DNA of 64,000 nt from positions 62,001 to 126,000 of the forward strand of contig CAZPHC010000017.1 of assembly GCA_964586155.1 (NCBI GenBank), written 5' to 3'. This DNA is from SXNM01 sp964586155. GTDB taxonomy: Bacteria; Myxococcota_A; UBA9042. The notes below the pieces were generated by a model. That model was not told the origin of the DNA. It did no database searches and saw nothing but the letters and a program-made list of their open reading frames with translations. Below are positions 8,015 through 16,515 of the stretch, one piece after another. The position numbers and the translations under genes were made by a program. The stretch's first letter is position 1. The number at the start of each line of letters is the position of its first letter.

Positions 8015-10147
8015 CTATTGCACCTTGACCTGGACGGTGACGACGAGGGTCTTGCCGTTGCCACACAGGGATTGCGGGACGATCACGCGGATCGGCAGCT
8101 CCTTGCCGACGCCGCTGGCCGAGATCGTGACGGTCGCGGCCTTCGCCGCGCAGATCGAGCTCGTCGCGGCGCAGGTCGTCGCGCCGAGCTCGACGAACGG
8201 TGCTTCGGTGCCGAACGGCACCTTCGGCGCCAGCGTGACGGTCAGGTCGCCTTGCGCCGGCACCGTGGCGCGCAGCTCGTGGCCGAGGGCGCCGGCGGGT
8301 GCGCACGTCGGGGCGTTGACCAGGGCGTTGCCGAACGCGCACAGGTCGATCTCGAGGCTGGTCGCCGAGCCCAGCGCGATCGCGCCCGGCGTCTTGCACA
8401 GCTCGGTGCTGCCGCCGCTGCAGACCTGCGCGCCGCTCTTGCAAGCGCCGGCGTCGCAGGCGTCCTGCGTCGTGCACGGGTCGCCGTCGTCGCACGCCAG
8501 CGCGACGTTGGCGTGCTGGCAGCCCTTCGCCGCGTCGCAGGTGTCGAGGGTGCAGGCGTTGCCGTCGTCGCAGCTCGGCGCCGCGCCGCCCTTGCACACG
8601 CCGTTGTCGCAGGTGTCTGCGTCGGTGCAGGCGTTGCCGTCCTCGCACGGGGCGGTGCTGTTGGTCCAGACGCAGCCCTTGGCCGGATCGCAGCCGTCGG
8701 TGGTGCAGACCGCGCCGTCGTCGCAGTCGAGCTTGCTGCTGCCAGCGGTGCACACGCCGCTGGCACAGACGTCGCCGACGGAGCAGGCGCTGCCGTCGTC
8801 GCAGGGCAAGCTGTTGTTGGCGAAGCTGCAGCCCGACGTCGCCACGCAGCTATCGGTCGTGCACGGCTTGCCGTCGTCGCAGACCTTGGCGCTGCCGCCC
8901 TTGCAGGTGCCGGCCACGCAGGACTCGTTCTCGGTGCAGGCGTTGCCGTCGTCGCAAGCGCCGCTGACGTTGGCGAAGACGCATCCCGTCGCCTTGTTGC
9001 AGCTGTCGGTGGTGCAGCCGTTGTTGTCGTCGCATGCCAGGGCGTTGCCGGGCTTGCAGGTGCTGGCGACGCACGTGTCGTTGGAGGTGCAGGCGTCGCC
9101 GTCGTCGCAGGCGCCCGCCTTCGCCGAGGTCGTGCAGCCGCTGGCCGGCAGGCAGCTGTCGCTGGTGCACGGGTTGCCGTCGTCGCAGGCCTTGACCTTG
9201 CCAGCCGCGCAGTTGCCGCCCTTGCAGGCGTCCTGCTCGGTGCAGGCGCTGCCGTCGTCGCAAGCGGCGGTGTTGGCGCCGTGGACGCAGCCGTCCGGGC
9301 CGCAGGTATCGTCCGTGCAGGCGTTGCCGTCGTCGCAGGTGTTGTTGCTGACCGGGTCGAACGCCTTGCCCTTGCAGCTGCCCGCGGCGCAGGCATCGCC
9401 GTTGCTGCACGGGTCGCCGTCGTCGCACGCGAGCGTGTTGTCGCTGTGGGCGCAGCCGGTCTTGGCGGCGCAGCTGTCGGTGGTGCAGGGGTTGCCGTCA
9501 TCGCAATCCAGCAACGTCGACGGCGTGCAATTGCCGCTCTTGCAGACGCTCGCCGTGGTGCACGCGTCGTCGTCGTCGCAGGCGGCGGTGGTGAAGGCGT
9601 GGACGCAGCCGACCTCGCTGCTGCAGCTGTCGTCGGTGCAGATCTTGCCGTCGTCGCAGTTGACCGCGTTGCCGCCCTTGCAGGCGCCGCCTTCGCAGAG
9701 GCCGCCCTCGGTGCAGGGATCGCCGTCGTCGCAGGGGGCCGTGTTGGGTTGCTGCTGGCAGCCCGATTGTTCGTCGCATTGGCCCGTGGTGCAGGGGTTG
9801 CCGTCGTCACAGACGATCGCCTGGCCGCCCGTGCACGACCCGCCGCTGCAGCTGCTGCCTTCGGTGCAGGCGTTGCCGTCGTCGCAGGGGCCCGTCGTCG
9901 GCGTCGCGCTGCACACGCCGTCCTTGCAGCTGTCGAGCGTGCAGGGGTTGCTGTCGTCGCAGGTGATCTGATCGCAGCTGGCGGCCAGGGCCAGCGCCTC
10001 GACGTAGTCCTGGATGTCGTCGTTGCAGCCGACCGACACCAGCGCGGCCACGAGCCACGCCGCCGACACCGCGCGCAGGCGAGCCGCTGGTCCCTGGCGC
10101 GGCGGCACGACGGCCCCGGCGCGGATTCGCGAATCGATCGGAACCAT
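8015..10147 (-). CDS. Cys-module repeat lipoprotein (710 aa)
   Basis: The N-terminus has a hydrophobic segment ending in a lipobox-like SVGC near residue 41. The rest, to about residue 570, is an almost unbroken series of modules of the form CDDGxxCTxxxxCxxGxC, alternating long and short spacing as in the downstream giant protein. The last 130 residues lack the repeats and look like a beta-rich domain with scattered cysteines. The TAG stop is immediately followed by the ATG of the 2396-aa gene, so the two form a transcription unit and probably act together at the cell surface. The start at 10147 is the only Met before the hydrophobic segment, but the cytoplasmic leader is long and basic, so a downstream non-ATG start is possible. 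Function is unknown; a scaffold or adhesin role is inference. Confidence 0.8.
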   Translation of the reverse strand: MVPIDSRIRAGAVVPPRQGPAARLRAVSAAWLVAALVSVGCNDDIQDYVEALALAASCDQITCDDSNPCTLDSCKDGVCSATPTTGPCDDGNACTEGSSCSGGSCTGGQAIVCDDGNPCTTGQCDEQSGCQQQPNTAPCDDGDPCTEGGLCEGGACKGGNAVNCDDGKICTDDSCSSEVGCVHAFTTAACDDDDACTTASVCKSGNCTPSTLLDCDDGNPCTTDSCAAKTGCAHSDNTLACDDGDPCSNGDACAAGSCKGKAFDPVSNNTCDDGNACTDDTCGPDGCVHGANTAACDDGSACTEQDACKGGNCAAGKVKACDDGNPCTSDSCLPASGCTTSAKAGACDDGDACTSNDTCVASTCKPGNALACDDNNGCTTDSCNKATGCVFANVSGACDDGNACTENESCVAGTCKGGSAKVCDDGKPCTTDSCVATSGCSFANNSLPCDDGSACSVGDVCASGVCTAGSSKLDCDDGAVCTTDGCDPAKGCVWTNSTAPCEDGNACTDADTCDNGVCKGGAAPSCDDGNACTLDTCDAAKGCQHANVALACDDGDPCTTQDACDAGACKSGAQVCSGGSTELCKTPGAIALGSATSLEIDLCAFGNALVNAPTCAPAGALGHELRATVPAQGDLTVTLAPKVPFGTEAPFVELGATTCAATSSICAAKAATVTISASGVGKELPIRVIVPQSLCGNGKTLVVTVQVKVQ

Positions 10148-10314
10148 CGATGGTCGTCGTTCGAATCTGCGTCGACCGCGCGGTGGACTCCGTCGCTGGC
10201 GTCAGATCCATGTCTCTCTGTGCAACCTAGCCAATCCGCGCCGATCCTGCCACCTCCATCGCGGCCGGTTTTGCACGTTCGTCGGCGCCGGGCTCTGCTG
10301 CGGCGGCCTCGCAG

Positions 10315-11277
10315 CTACCAACCACCTGCGACATCGATCACGAGGCGGCCCTTGCGTCCACCCGCCTTGAGCGCGGCGATCGCGGCGGCCCCATCGCGGA
10401 CGGCGAAGCGTCGCTCGATGGCCACGGGCAGCCCCGCCGCCAGCCAGCCGGCCAGCTGCTCCAGATCGGCGCGGCGGCTCTGGACCACGACGAAGCCGGC
10501 GCGCCGCCCGCCAACCAGCGTCCGCAGCTTGGCCAGGGCGAAACCCGGCGACGGCAGCGTCGTGACGTAGGCGCCGTCCTTGGCCAGCACACGCACGACC
10601 TCGCCGTACGAGACCAGGCCCGGCGTGTCGAAGATCACGTCGTAGGGGCCGCCCTGGCCGTAGGGATCGCCGGCGCCGCGGTCGAGCACCTCGTCGGCGC
10701 CGAGCTCGCGCACCATCGCCGCCGTGCTGGCGCTGCACACCGCCGTGACGTGCGCGCCCAGGCGCTTGGCGATCGCCACCGCCAGCGAGCCGACGCCGCC
10801 GGCCGCGCCGATCACCAGCACCCGTTGGCCGGCCTCCAGGCCGCCGACGTCACGCAGGGCCTGCAGCGCCGTCAGGCTCGGCGTGGCGGCGGCAGCGGCG
10901 GTGGCGAAGTCGACCGCGTCGGGCAGCGTGGCGATCGCGTCAGCACCGACCACGGTCTGCTCGGCGAAGCTGCCGTGGCGCGTGCTGCGCTGGTACTGCT
11001 GGAAGCCAAAGACGCGGTCGCCGACCAACACGCCCGTGACGCCCGGGCCGATCGCGTCGACCACGCCCGCGAGATCGTAGCCGGGGATCAGCGGCCGCGG
11101 CCGCGCATGCAGGAAGCGGCCGGCGAACTCGCCCTCCAGCACCTTGTGGTCGGCCGGGTTCACCGCGGCTGCATGCACCACCACGCGCACCTCGCCGGGG
11201 CCGGGGGTGGGCGTCGCCACCTCTGCGACGCGCAGCGCCCCGAGCGCGCCGATCGAATCTGCTGCCAACGCCTTCAT
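10315..11277 (-). CDS. Zinc-independent quinone oxidoreductase-like MDR protein
   Basis: This is a 320-residue medium-chain dehydrogenase/reductase. The GroES-like half opens with MKAL and contains the AVNPAD motif (39-43) and a PGYDLAG motif (65-71). The Rossmann half has GAAGGVGS at 157-164, which binds NADPH. The lobe cysteines that hold structural zinc in alcohol dehydrogenases are absent, which fits the quinone oxidoreductase/zeta-crystallin group. A strong ribosome site (AGGAGG, 5 bases before ATG) fixes the start at 11277. It probably reduces quinones or activated alkenes in the cytoplasm using NADPH; the substrate cannot be read from sequence. It is divergent from the TPR gene at 11512, and the 19-bp tandem repeat lies between them. 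Confidence 0.88.
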   Translation of the reverse strand: MKALAADSIGALGALRVAEVATPTPGPGEVRVVVHAAAVNPADHKVLEGEFAGRFLHARPRPLIPGYDLAGVVDAIGPGVTGVLVGDRVFGFQQYQRSTRHGSFAEQTVVGADAIATLPDAVDFATAAAAATPSLTALQALRDVGGLEAGQRVLVIGAAGGVGSLAVAIAKRLGAHVTAVCSASTAAMVRELGADEVLDRGAGDPYGQGGPYDVIFDTPGLVSYGEVVRVLAKDGAYVTTLPSPGFALAKLRTLVGGRRAGFVVVQSRRADLEQLAGWLAAGLPVAIERRFAVRDGAAAIAALKAGGRKGRLVIDVAGGW

Positions 11278-11325
11278 CGCGACCTCCTGCTGCCCGCACC
11301 GCGCTGGCTACCAGACACGCGTCGC

Positions 11326-11404
11326 GCCCCGTTGGCAAGCCCGCGCCCCGTTGGCAACCCCGTGCCCCGTTGGCAACCCCGTGCCCCGTTGGCAACCCCG
11401 TGCC
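11326..11404. repeat. 19-bp tandem repeat, four copies, with GTTGGCAAC core
   Basis: Four near-identical copies of CCCCGTTGGCAA occur at exact 19-bp spacing in the divergent intergenic region; the last three have identical flanks. The core GTTG-G-CAAC is a hyphenated palindrome, as expected for a dimeric repressor or activator site. The array ends 25 bp before the -35 element of the promoter at 11429. Confidence 0.8.
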
Positions 11405-11428
11405 TCGGGTGCGACGCGGCCCGTCGCC

Positions 11429-11458
11429 TTGACGCGCTCGCACGGCTGTCGGTAGCGT
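11429..11458 (+). promoter_or_regulatory. Putative housekeeping promoter for the TPR/lipoprotein pair
   Basis: TTGACG at 11429-11434 and TAGCGT at 11453-11458 are separated by 18 bp. This is a good sigma-70-type match in very GC-rich DNA, and it lies just upstream of the gene starting at 11512. A transcript start near 11465 is predicted, which would favour the ATG at 11512 over the one at 11476. Confidence 0.5.
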
Positions 11459-11511
11459 TCGCCCAACGATTCTCGATGGCCTGGCCTCGGCGCGAGGCTT
11501 GTAGGAGCCAG

Positions 11512-12306
11512 ATGCTTCACTCGCCGCCTCGTCCCTGCTGCTCCGCGCTGGCGCTCCTCGTCGTGCTGGGCCTGTTGGGGACCACGCTGCCGGCCACGGT
11601 CGCTGTCGCGGCGCCCAGCCGGCAGGATCTGACTGCCGCCGAAGCGATGGCGACCAAGGGCGCGGCGTACTTCAAGAGCGGCGTCTATGGCCAGGCGGTC
11701 GACGCCTTCATGCAGGCGTTCACGCTCTCGGGCCGGCCGCTGATGATGTACAACGCGGCGCGTGCGCACGAAGAGGCCGGCCAGCTCGCCGAAGCGAGGG
11801 CGTTGTTCTTGCGCTACGTCGGCCTCGAGGGCGTCCCCGCCGACGCCAGGGCCGAGGCCCAGCAGCGCATCGCCAACCTCGAGGCGCGGATGCGCGCCAA
11901 CGGCACCACGACGACCGGTGCGGCCGCTCCGGCCAGCGTCGCCGCCGAAGCGGGCGGCGGATGGCCCCTCTGGCGCGTCGTCGGCGCTGGCGCGCTCGGC
12001 GCCGGGGCCGTCGCGACCTACCTCATCGCGCGTGGCGCGACCGAGGACGCCAACGCCATCGACGTCCGCTCCGAGGCCGACAAGAAGGCCTACCTGGAGC
12101 ACGCCGACACGGCGCGGACGTGGCGGGGCGTCTCGATCGGCCTCGCGGTCGGCGGCGTCGCCATGGCGACCTGGGCGGTCGTCGACGCGCTCGCGACGGC
12201 CAAAGCTGCGGCCCAGGGTCCCACCGACGCGGAGGATCGGCACTGGACCGTCGGCCCGCTGCTGACATCCGATCGCACCGGCTTGCTCGTCGCCGGGCGG
12301 TTCTGA
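11512..12306 (+). CDS. Exported TPR protein with two C-terminal membrane segments (paralog of 34582-35421)
   Basis: This 264-residue protein has a signal-like segment (residues about 9-30), then TPR-like helices with the motif YNAARAHEEAGQLAEA. Two hydrophobic segments follow (around WRVVGAGALGAGAVATYLIA and VSIGLAVGGVAMATWAVVD), separated by a charged stretch, and the chain ends in AGRF. The start is chosen because AGGAG lies four bases upstream of the ATG at 11512; an ATG at 11476 is in frame but has a poor ribosome site. It sits 12 bp before the Cys-module lipoprotein gene and is probably co-transcribed. A clear paralog next to a related lipoprotein occurs at 34582. Tetratricopeptide folds usually bind partner proteins, so a role in assembling or anchoring the neighbouring lipoprotein is inferred. 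Confidence 0.8.
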   Translation: MLHSPPRPCCSALALLVVLGLLGTTLPATVAVAAPSRQDLTAAEAMATKGAAYFKSGVYGQAVDAFMQAFTLSGRPLMMYNAARAHEEAGQLAEARALFLRYVGLEGVPADARAEAQQRIANLEARMRANGTTTTGAAAPASVAAEAGGGWPLWRVVGAGALGAGAVATYLIARGATEDANAIDVRSEADKKAYLEHADTARTWRGVSIGLAVGGVAMATWAVVDALATAKAAAQGPTDAEDRHWTVGPLLTSDRTGLLVAGRF

Positions 12307-12318
12307 ACGGGGGCGAAC

Positions 12319-14397
12319 GTGACAAGGACCTGCCTGCGGACCTCGCTGTCGTGGACGACGATCGCCGCCGCCCTGCTCATGGCCGGCTGCCTCGACCTCG
12401 CGACCGAGGCGGAGCTCGACAAGGCGATCGCCGCCCACCAGGACGCGGACGATCCCGACGTCGCCGTCGACAGCGGCGCCGGCGATGGCGCCGCGACCCC
12501 GGATGGCAGCGATCCATCCGACGCCGACGCGTCCGCTGACACGACGGCGGGCGACACGGCGACCGACCCCGACACGGCCGAGCCGGATGACACGGCCGCG
12601 CCGGACGATACGGCCGCGCCAGACGACACGGCCGCAAGCGACGCGATCGCGACCGACAGCGCAGAGCCGGCAGACACCGCCGAGGACGTGCTGGCAGACG
12701 CGGTCGCGGACGCGGTCGCGGACACGGTCGCGGATGCCGGGACAGACACCGGGGCAGACACCGCAGCGGACACGGCCGCGGACACCGTCGCAGACACCGC
12801 GGCGGACACGGCTGCGGACACCGTCGCAGATACGGGGCCCGACACCGGGCCGCCGAGCGACGTCGTCGGGGATGTCGGTCCGCCGCCGGACGCCGGCACC
12901 AAGGTCTGCACCCCCGGCGCAAAAAGCTGCCAGGGCGACAAGATCGAGGTCTGCAACCCCGCGGGCACCGCCTACCAGCCCGGCGACGACTGCGCGGCCG
13001 CCGGCAAGGCCTGCCTGCAAGGCGCCTGCGTGGCCTGCAAGCCCGGCAGCGTCCAATGCGACGGCGACGCGCTCGCCACCTGCGCCGCCGACGGGTCGGC
13101 CTGGACCACGGCCCCTTGCGGCGACGGCGTCGGCTGCGTCGCCTGGAGCTGCCAGGCCGGCGCCTGCAAGGCCGGCGACGACACGCTCTTCGACGTCTCG
13201 CTGTCGCCAACGCTCAGCGCCATCGGCTCGCTGCAGGACGTCGCGAAGCTCTCGGACGGCACCTACATCGCCGTTGGCCTGATCGGCTCGTCCTCCGGCA
13301 GCTGGCAGGTCCACTTCGACGCCGCGGGCAAGGTCCTGTGGCAGAAGGACGAGACAGGCGCTCGCGCCGCCCGAGTCGCCGCGACCGACGACGGAGGCTG
13401 GGTCTGGACCGACGTCGACGGCGTCGTGCACAAGTCGGCCTCCGACGGTACGGCCGGCTGGACCGTGAAGACGGGCAGCGGCGCGCTGCTCGGCGGCATC
13501 TTCGTCCGGGAGCTGCTCGGCGGCGATCTGATCGTCGTCGGCGCGGGCGCCTACAAGAACGTCTGCGTCGACTGCCCGGGCGGCACCCAATGCGGCGTGC
13601 AAGGCCACCAGGCGCCGGTCGCGCTGCGGCTCAAGCCCGACGGCACCACCGTCTGGAAGAAGACCCTCGACGCGATGGTGCCGAGCGGCACGACGTCGGG
13701 GGCGCGGCTCACCGACGTGCTGCCCCGGGCAGACGGCGGCTTCATGGTCCTCGGCTACCGCTGGCCCGACGCGAATTGCGGCAATCCGGCCTACACGACG
13801 GTGTTGATGCGGGTCGACGGCAACGGCAACCAGGTCTGGATCAAGCAGCCGCTCAACGCTGGGGCTCCGCACCGGGCCGTCATCCTCAAGGACGGCTCCA
13901 CCGTGGTCAGCGGGCCGGGCGCGGTGCTGACGCGCGTCGAGCTCGATGGCCAGAAGTCGTGGGTCACCGCGCCGATCTTCCCCGGATCCACGTACAGCCA
14001 CCTCGCCCTGCTGCCCAATGGGGACATGTTCGTCAGCATGACCGCGTCGACGTCGAGCGGCTTCGCCCGGGTCCGGGCCGATGGCGGCGTCGTCTGGAAG
14101 ATCGGCCAGACCGGCACGGGCATCACGCGCGCGACGTTGGTCGAGGCGCCGCAGATCCTCGCCGTCGGCCAGGACGTCAACAAGAAGGGCTGGATCCGCC
14201 GCTTCGACCTCTGGACCAACGGCACCTGCAACGGCTCTGGCGCCTGCTACGCCAAGGCCACCGACGGCTGCGACGACAGCGATCCCTGCACGCTCGACCA
14301 GTGCACGCTCGGCAACTGCTCGCATACCGCGACGCCCGATGGCACGCCCTGCGGCGGCACCAAGGTCTGCAAGGCCGGCGCCTGCTCGACGCCGTAG
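12319..14397 (+). CDS. Cys-module lipoprotein with propeller-like domain (paralog of 31895-34405)
   Basis: The GTG start at 12319 gives 692 residues. A lipobox (MAGC) follows a hydrophobic segment within the first 25 residues. Residues about 30-190 are an Asp/Ala/Thr-rich linker that includes three in-frame PDDTAA units. A Cys-rich part follows (about 195-285), with a repeated pattern such as CQGDKIEVCN and CDGDALATC. Then comes a 350-residue region with Trp/Gly/Asp-rich blades opening at LFDVSL, resembling beta-propeller or PQQ-like repeats. The C-terminus returns to CDDSDPCTxDQC and PCGGTKVC modules. The lipoprotein at 31895-34405 has the same order of parts and the same LFDxSL junction, so they are paralogs, each next to a TPR-protein paralog. 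The protein is probably anchored to the outer membrane; its function is unknown. Confidence 0.85.
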   Translation: MTRTCLRTSLSWTTIAAALLMAGCLDLATEAELDKAIAAHQDADDPDVAVDSGAGDGAATPDGSDPSDADASADTTAGDTATDPDTAEPDDTAAPDDTAAPDDTAASDAIATDSAEPADTAEDVLADAVADAVADTVADAGTDTGADTAADTAADTVADTAADTAADTVADTGPDTGPPSDVVGDVGPPPDAGTKVCTPGAKSCQGDKIEVCNPAGTAYQPGDDCAAAGKACLQGACVACKPGSVQCDGDALATCAADGSAWTTAPCGDGVGCVAWSCQAGACKAGDDTLFDVSLSPTLSAIGSLQDVAKLSDGTYIAVGLIGSSSGSWQVHFDAAGKVLWQKDETGARAARVAATDDGGWVWTDVDGVVHKSASDGTAGWTVKTGSGALLGGIFVRELLGGDLIVVGAGAYKNVCVDCPGGTQCGVQGHQAPVALRLKPDGTTVWKKTLDAMVPSGTTSGARLTDVLPRADGGFMVLGYRWPDANCGNPAYTTVLMRVDGNGNQVWIKQPLNAGAPHRAVILKDGSTVVSGPGAVLTRVELDGQKSWVTAPIFPGSTYSHLALLPNGDMFVSMTASTSSGFARVRADGGVVWKIGQTGTGITRATLVEAPQILAVGQDVNKKGWIRRFDLWTNGTCNGSGACYAKATDGCDDSDPCTLDQCTLGNCSHTATPDGTPCGGTKVCKAGACSTP
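12583..12636 (+). repeat. 18-bp in-frame tandem repeat, three copies (PDDTAA)
   Basis: Three consecutive 18-bp units encode PDDTAA in the linker of the lipoprotein. Less regular Asp-Thr-Ala repeats continue to about 12840. Copy number could vary without changing frame. Confidence 0.75.
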
Positions 14398-14434
14398 CCG
14401 CGCGTCCGGGGCGGCGACGCGGCTGGCCGCGGTG

Positions 14435-15250
14435 TCAGTCCTGGTCGCGGTAGAAGCGGATCTTGAACAACGCGATGCGCACCGCGACCGGCTCACCGCC
14501 GCGCGTCCCCGGTCGGAATCGACAGCGCCGCAGCGCCGCGATCGCGGCCTCGTCGAGGCCGTGGCCCAAACCGCGCAGCACCTTGATGTCGCGCGTGCTG
14601 CCGTCGGCGTCGACGATGAGCTCCAGCTCGACGCTGCCCTCGATGCCGGCGGCGCGGGCCGCGTCGGTGTAGCTGGCCTCGCAGCGGCCGATCGGCAGCG
14701 GCATCTTGCTGACTTCGTCCACCGGCACCGGCGGCGCACCGCGCAGCGCCTTCGCCGGGCCTTTGGCGCCCTCCTTGGCCACGCGTTCGCCCTGCAGCGT
14801 GTTGCCGGTCTGCACCGCGGGGCCGTTGCCCGCGGCAGACGTCGTCGCCACGTCGACGCCGAACACGGGCTCGGCGTCCGGATCTGCGTTGGCGTCGGGC
14901 CGCTCGGTCGCCGGCGTCGGTCGATCGCTCTGCACCGGCTTGGCCGAGGGCCGGGCCTTGGCCACGGGCTTGATCTTCGAGCGCACCTTGGGCGGCTCCG
15001 GCGGCGTCGGCTTTGGCTCGATCACCTCGGGCGGCGGCGGCTCGGGCGTCGGCTCCGGCTCGGGCGGCGGCGGCTCCGGCGCGGGCGGCGGCGCGGGCGG
15101 CGGCTCGGCGGGCGGCGCGACCAGGCGCACCTCGACCCGCGTCGGCTTCGCCAGGATCGCCCGCGGCGGCAGGCCCTGCAGCAGCGCCGCGAGCGCGGCG
15201 TGCAGCAGCCACGAGGCCGCGACGAAGGCGATGGGCCGCAGCAGGCGCAT
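14435..15250 (-). CDS. tonB: TonB energy-transducing protein
   Basis: This 271-residue protein has the TonB layout: an N-terminal membrane anchor (residues about 5-25), a long Pro/Glu/Lys periplasmic spacer (about 45-125), and a C-terminal domain (about 185-271). The C-terminal domain carries the usual pattern YTDAARAAGIEGSVELEL followed by VDADGS and RFRPG. It should carry proton-motive-force energy from ExbB/ExbD to outer-membrane receptors. Its ATG abuts the TAG of exbD with no gap, and it is the last gene of the leftward cluster containing a receptor. It ends 37 bp from the convergent lipoprotein gene. TonB is certain as a family; the transported substrate is not known. Confidence 0.93.
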   Translation of the reverse strand: MRLLRPIAFVAASWLLHAALAALLQGLPPRAILAKPTRVEVRLVAPPAEPPPAPPPAPEPPPPEPEPTPEPPPPEVIEPKPTPPEPPKVRSKIKPVAKARPSAKPVQSDRPTPATERPDANADPDAEPVFGVDVATTSAAGNGPAVQTGNTLQGERVAKEGAKGPAKALRGAPPVPVDEVSKMPLPIGRCEASYTDAARAAGIEGSVELELIVDADGSTRDIKVLRGLGHGLDEAAIAALRRCRFRPGTRGGEPVAVRIALFKIRFYRDQD

Positions 15251-15694
15251 CTACGGCGTCTCCGTGGCCTTCGGCGTGCCCGGCGCGATGCGTGCCGCCG
15301 GGTCGATCTGGATGGCGAAGCTGCCCACGCCGAGGCTGCGCACCAGGTCAAGCAGCCAGACCACGCGGCCATGGGCGACGCCCTTGTCGCCGGCGATGAG
15401 CACCGTCGCCTTGGGGTCGAGGCGCATCGCGGCCCGGATCTCCGCGCTCAGCGCCGCGGCGTCGGTGGGCTTGCCGTCCAGGAACATGCCGCCGTCGGCC
15501 GTCAGCGTCACCGCCAGCGTCCGCACCTGCGGCGTGCTGCCGGTCGCCGCCTTGGGCAGGTCGACCTCGATGGCCTGGCGCGCGATCAGGTTCGCCGTGA
15601 GCATGAACACGATCAGCAGCACCAGGACGATGTCGACCAGCGGCGTGACGTTGATCTCGGTGATCATGCCGCGTTTGCGCGCTCCACCTGCCAT
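15251..15694 (-). CDS. exbD: ExbD/TolR-type biopolymer transport protein
   Basis: At 147 residues this is the usual family length. A short cytoplasmic start ends in the ITEINVTPLVDIVLVLLIVF motif, with Asp21 in the single membrane helix (about 18-38). That Asp corresponds to the proton-path residue of ExbD. The rest is a periplasmic domain with ExbD signatures such as LPKA and ADGGMFLDG. It should form the stator with ExbB and power TonB. It lies 57 bp downstream of exbB and abuts tonB. The group is certain; choosing ExbD over TolR rests on the adjacent tonB and receptor genes. Confidence 0.93.
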   Translation of the reverse strand: MAGGARKRGMITEINVTPLVDIVLVLLIVFMLTANLIARQAIEVDLPKAATGSTPQVRTLAVTLTADGGMFLDGKPTDAAALSAEIRAAMRLDPKATVLIAGDKGVAHGRVVWLLDLVRSLGVGSFAIQIDPAARIAPGTPKATETP

Positions 15695-15751
15695 GGTTGC
15701 CTCCGCTGCCGTCGCCCGGCCGCGTCTTGATGCCTCGTGGGGCCGCCTGCG

Positions 15752-16477
15752 TCACGCCGCCGGATCGCGCTCGACCGCGGCGTCGGCCCGCTTCGCCTCC
15801 AGGAAGGCCAGGATCTCGTGACCCAAGGCCTGCGCCCCGGCGACGCAGCGCTCGACGTGGCGCGACGCGGTGTTGTAGGCAGCGACCGCGGGCAGGGCGA
15901 CCAGCAGGCCGACGCCGGTGGCGACCAGGGCCTCGGCGATGCCCGCCATCACCGACGCCGCGCCTTGCGCCGTGTTCGCCGACAGGTCGTCGAAGGCGCG
16001 GATGATGCCGAGCACCGTGCCGAACAGGCCGATGAACGGGGCGTTGCTGCCGAGCGTGCCGAGGAAGGCCAGGCCACGCTCGTAACGCAGCCGCTCGCGC
16101 TCGACCGCGGCCTCGATGTGCTCGCGGACCGCGTCGGCGCCCTCCTCGGCGTAGGTCAACGCGGCGCGCGCGACCACGGCCTCCATCGAGGGCTGGCCTT
16201 GCAGCGTGCCCAAGGCCGACGTCGCGCCACCACGCCGCAGCGTCGCGACACACGCGGCCAGCGCGGCGCCCGGACGTCGCTCGCGGACGAAGAAGACGAG
16301 CCGTTCGAGCATCTGCGCCACCGCGAGCACCGACAGGCCCAGCAGCAGCCAGAGCACCCAGCGTGAACCAAGGCGCAGCATCAGCTCGAGCAGCTGCGCG
16401 TCGACGGTCGATTCGACTGCCGCGCCCGCGCCTTGGGCGGCGGTGACGGCGACGTGGGCGGCTTCGGTCGGGTTCAT
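15752..16477 (-). CDS. exbB: ExbB/TolQ-type proton channel protein
   Basis: This 241-residue protein has three hydrophobic helices (about 40-65, 136-162 and 175-200). The conserved ExbB/TolQ block runs GLAFLGTLGSNAPFIGLFGTVLGI, continuing with SVMAGIAEALVATGVGLLVALPAV. It forms the proton channel that, with ExbD, drives TonB from the inner membrane. It starts 38 bp downstream of the receptor gene, and exbD and tonB follow, so the order is receptor-exbB-exbD-tonB in one leftward transcription unit. Confidence 0.93.
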   Translation of the reverse strand: MNPTEAAHVAVTAAQGAGAAVESTVDAQLLELMLRLGSRWVLWLLLGLSVLAVAQMLERLVFFVRERRPGAALAACVATLRRGGATSALGTLQGQPSMEAVVARAALTYAEEGADAVREHIEAAVERERLRYERGLAFLGTLGSNAPFIGLFGTVLGIIRAFDDLSANTAQGAASVMAGIAEALVATGVGLLVALPAVAAYNTASRHVERCVAGAQALGHEILAFLEAKRADAAVERDPAA

Positions 16478-16515
16478 CGGGGCTCCTGAGGGGCTGCGGC
16501 CTCGCGACGACGGCG

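Noticed and set aside
5946..9971. 1341-codon plus-strand frame rich in Ser, Gln and Leu with QALPSSQ repeats
   Set aside because: This is another antisense frame of the same Cys-module arrays; its regularity is inherited from the opposite strand.
10124..10135. Perfect palindrome GATTCGCGAATC near the start of the 710-aa gene
   Set aside because: It lies inside the proposed coding region and has no partner site. It would matter only if the true start is further downstream.
4367..10570. 2067-codon plus-strand open frame with repeated VAVVA-type units
   Set aside because: The apparent repeat is the reverse complement of the CDDGDACT modules. It has no start site or known domain and runs through two well-supported minus-strand genes.
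11326..11404. CRISPR array in the divergent gap
   Set aside because: The spacing is a constant 19 bp with no unique spacers and the flanks are part of the repeat, so it is a short tandem repeat or operator array.
11308..14739. 1143-codon minus-strand frame across the TPR and lipoprotein genes
   Set aside because: It is antisense to two genes with signal sequences, ribosome sites and paralogs elsewhere, and has no domain of its own.
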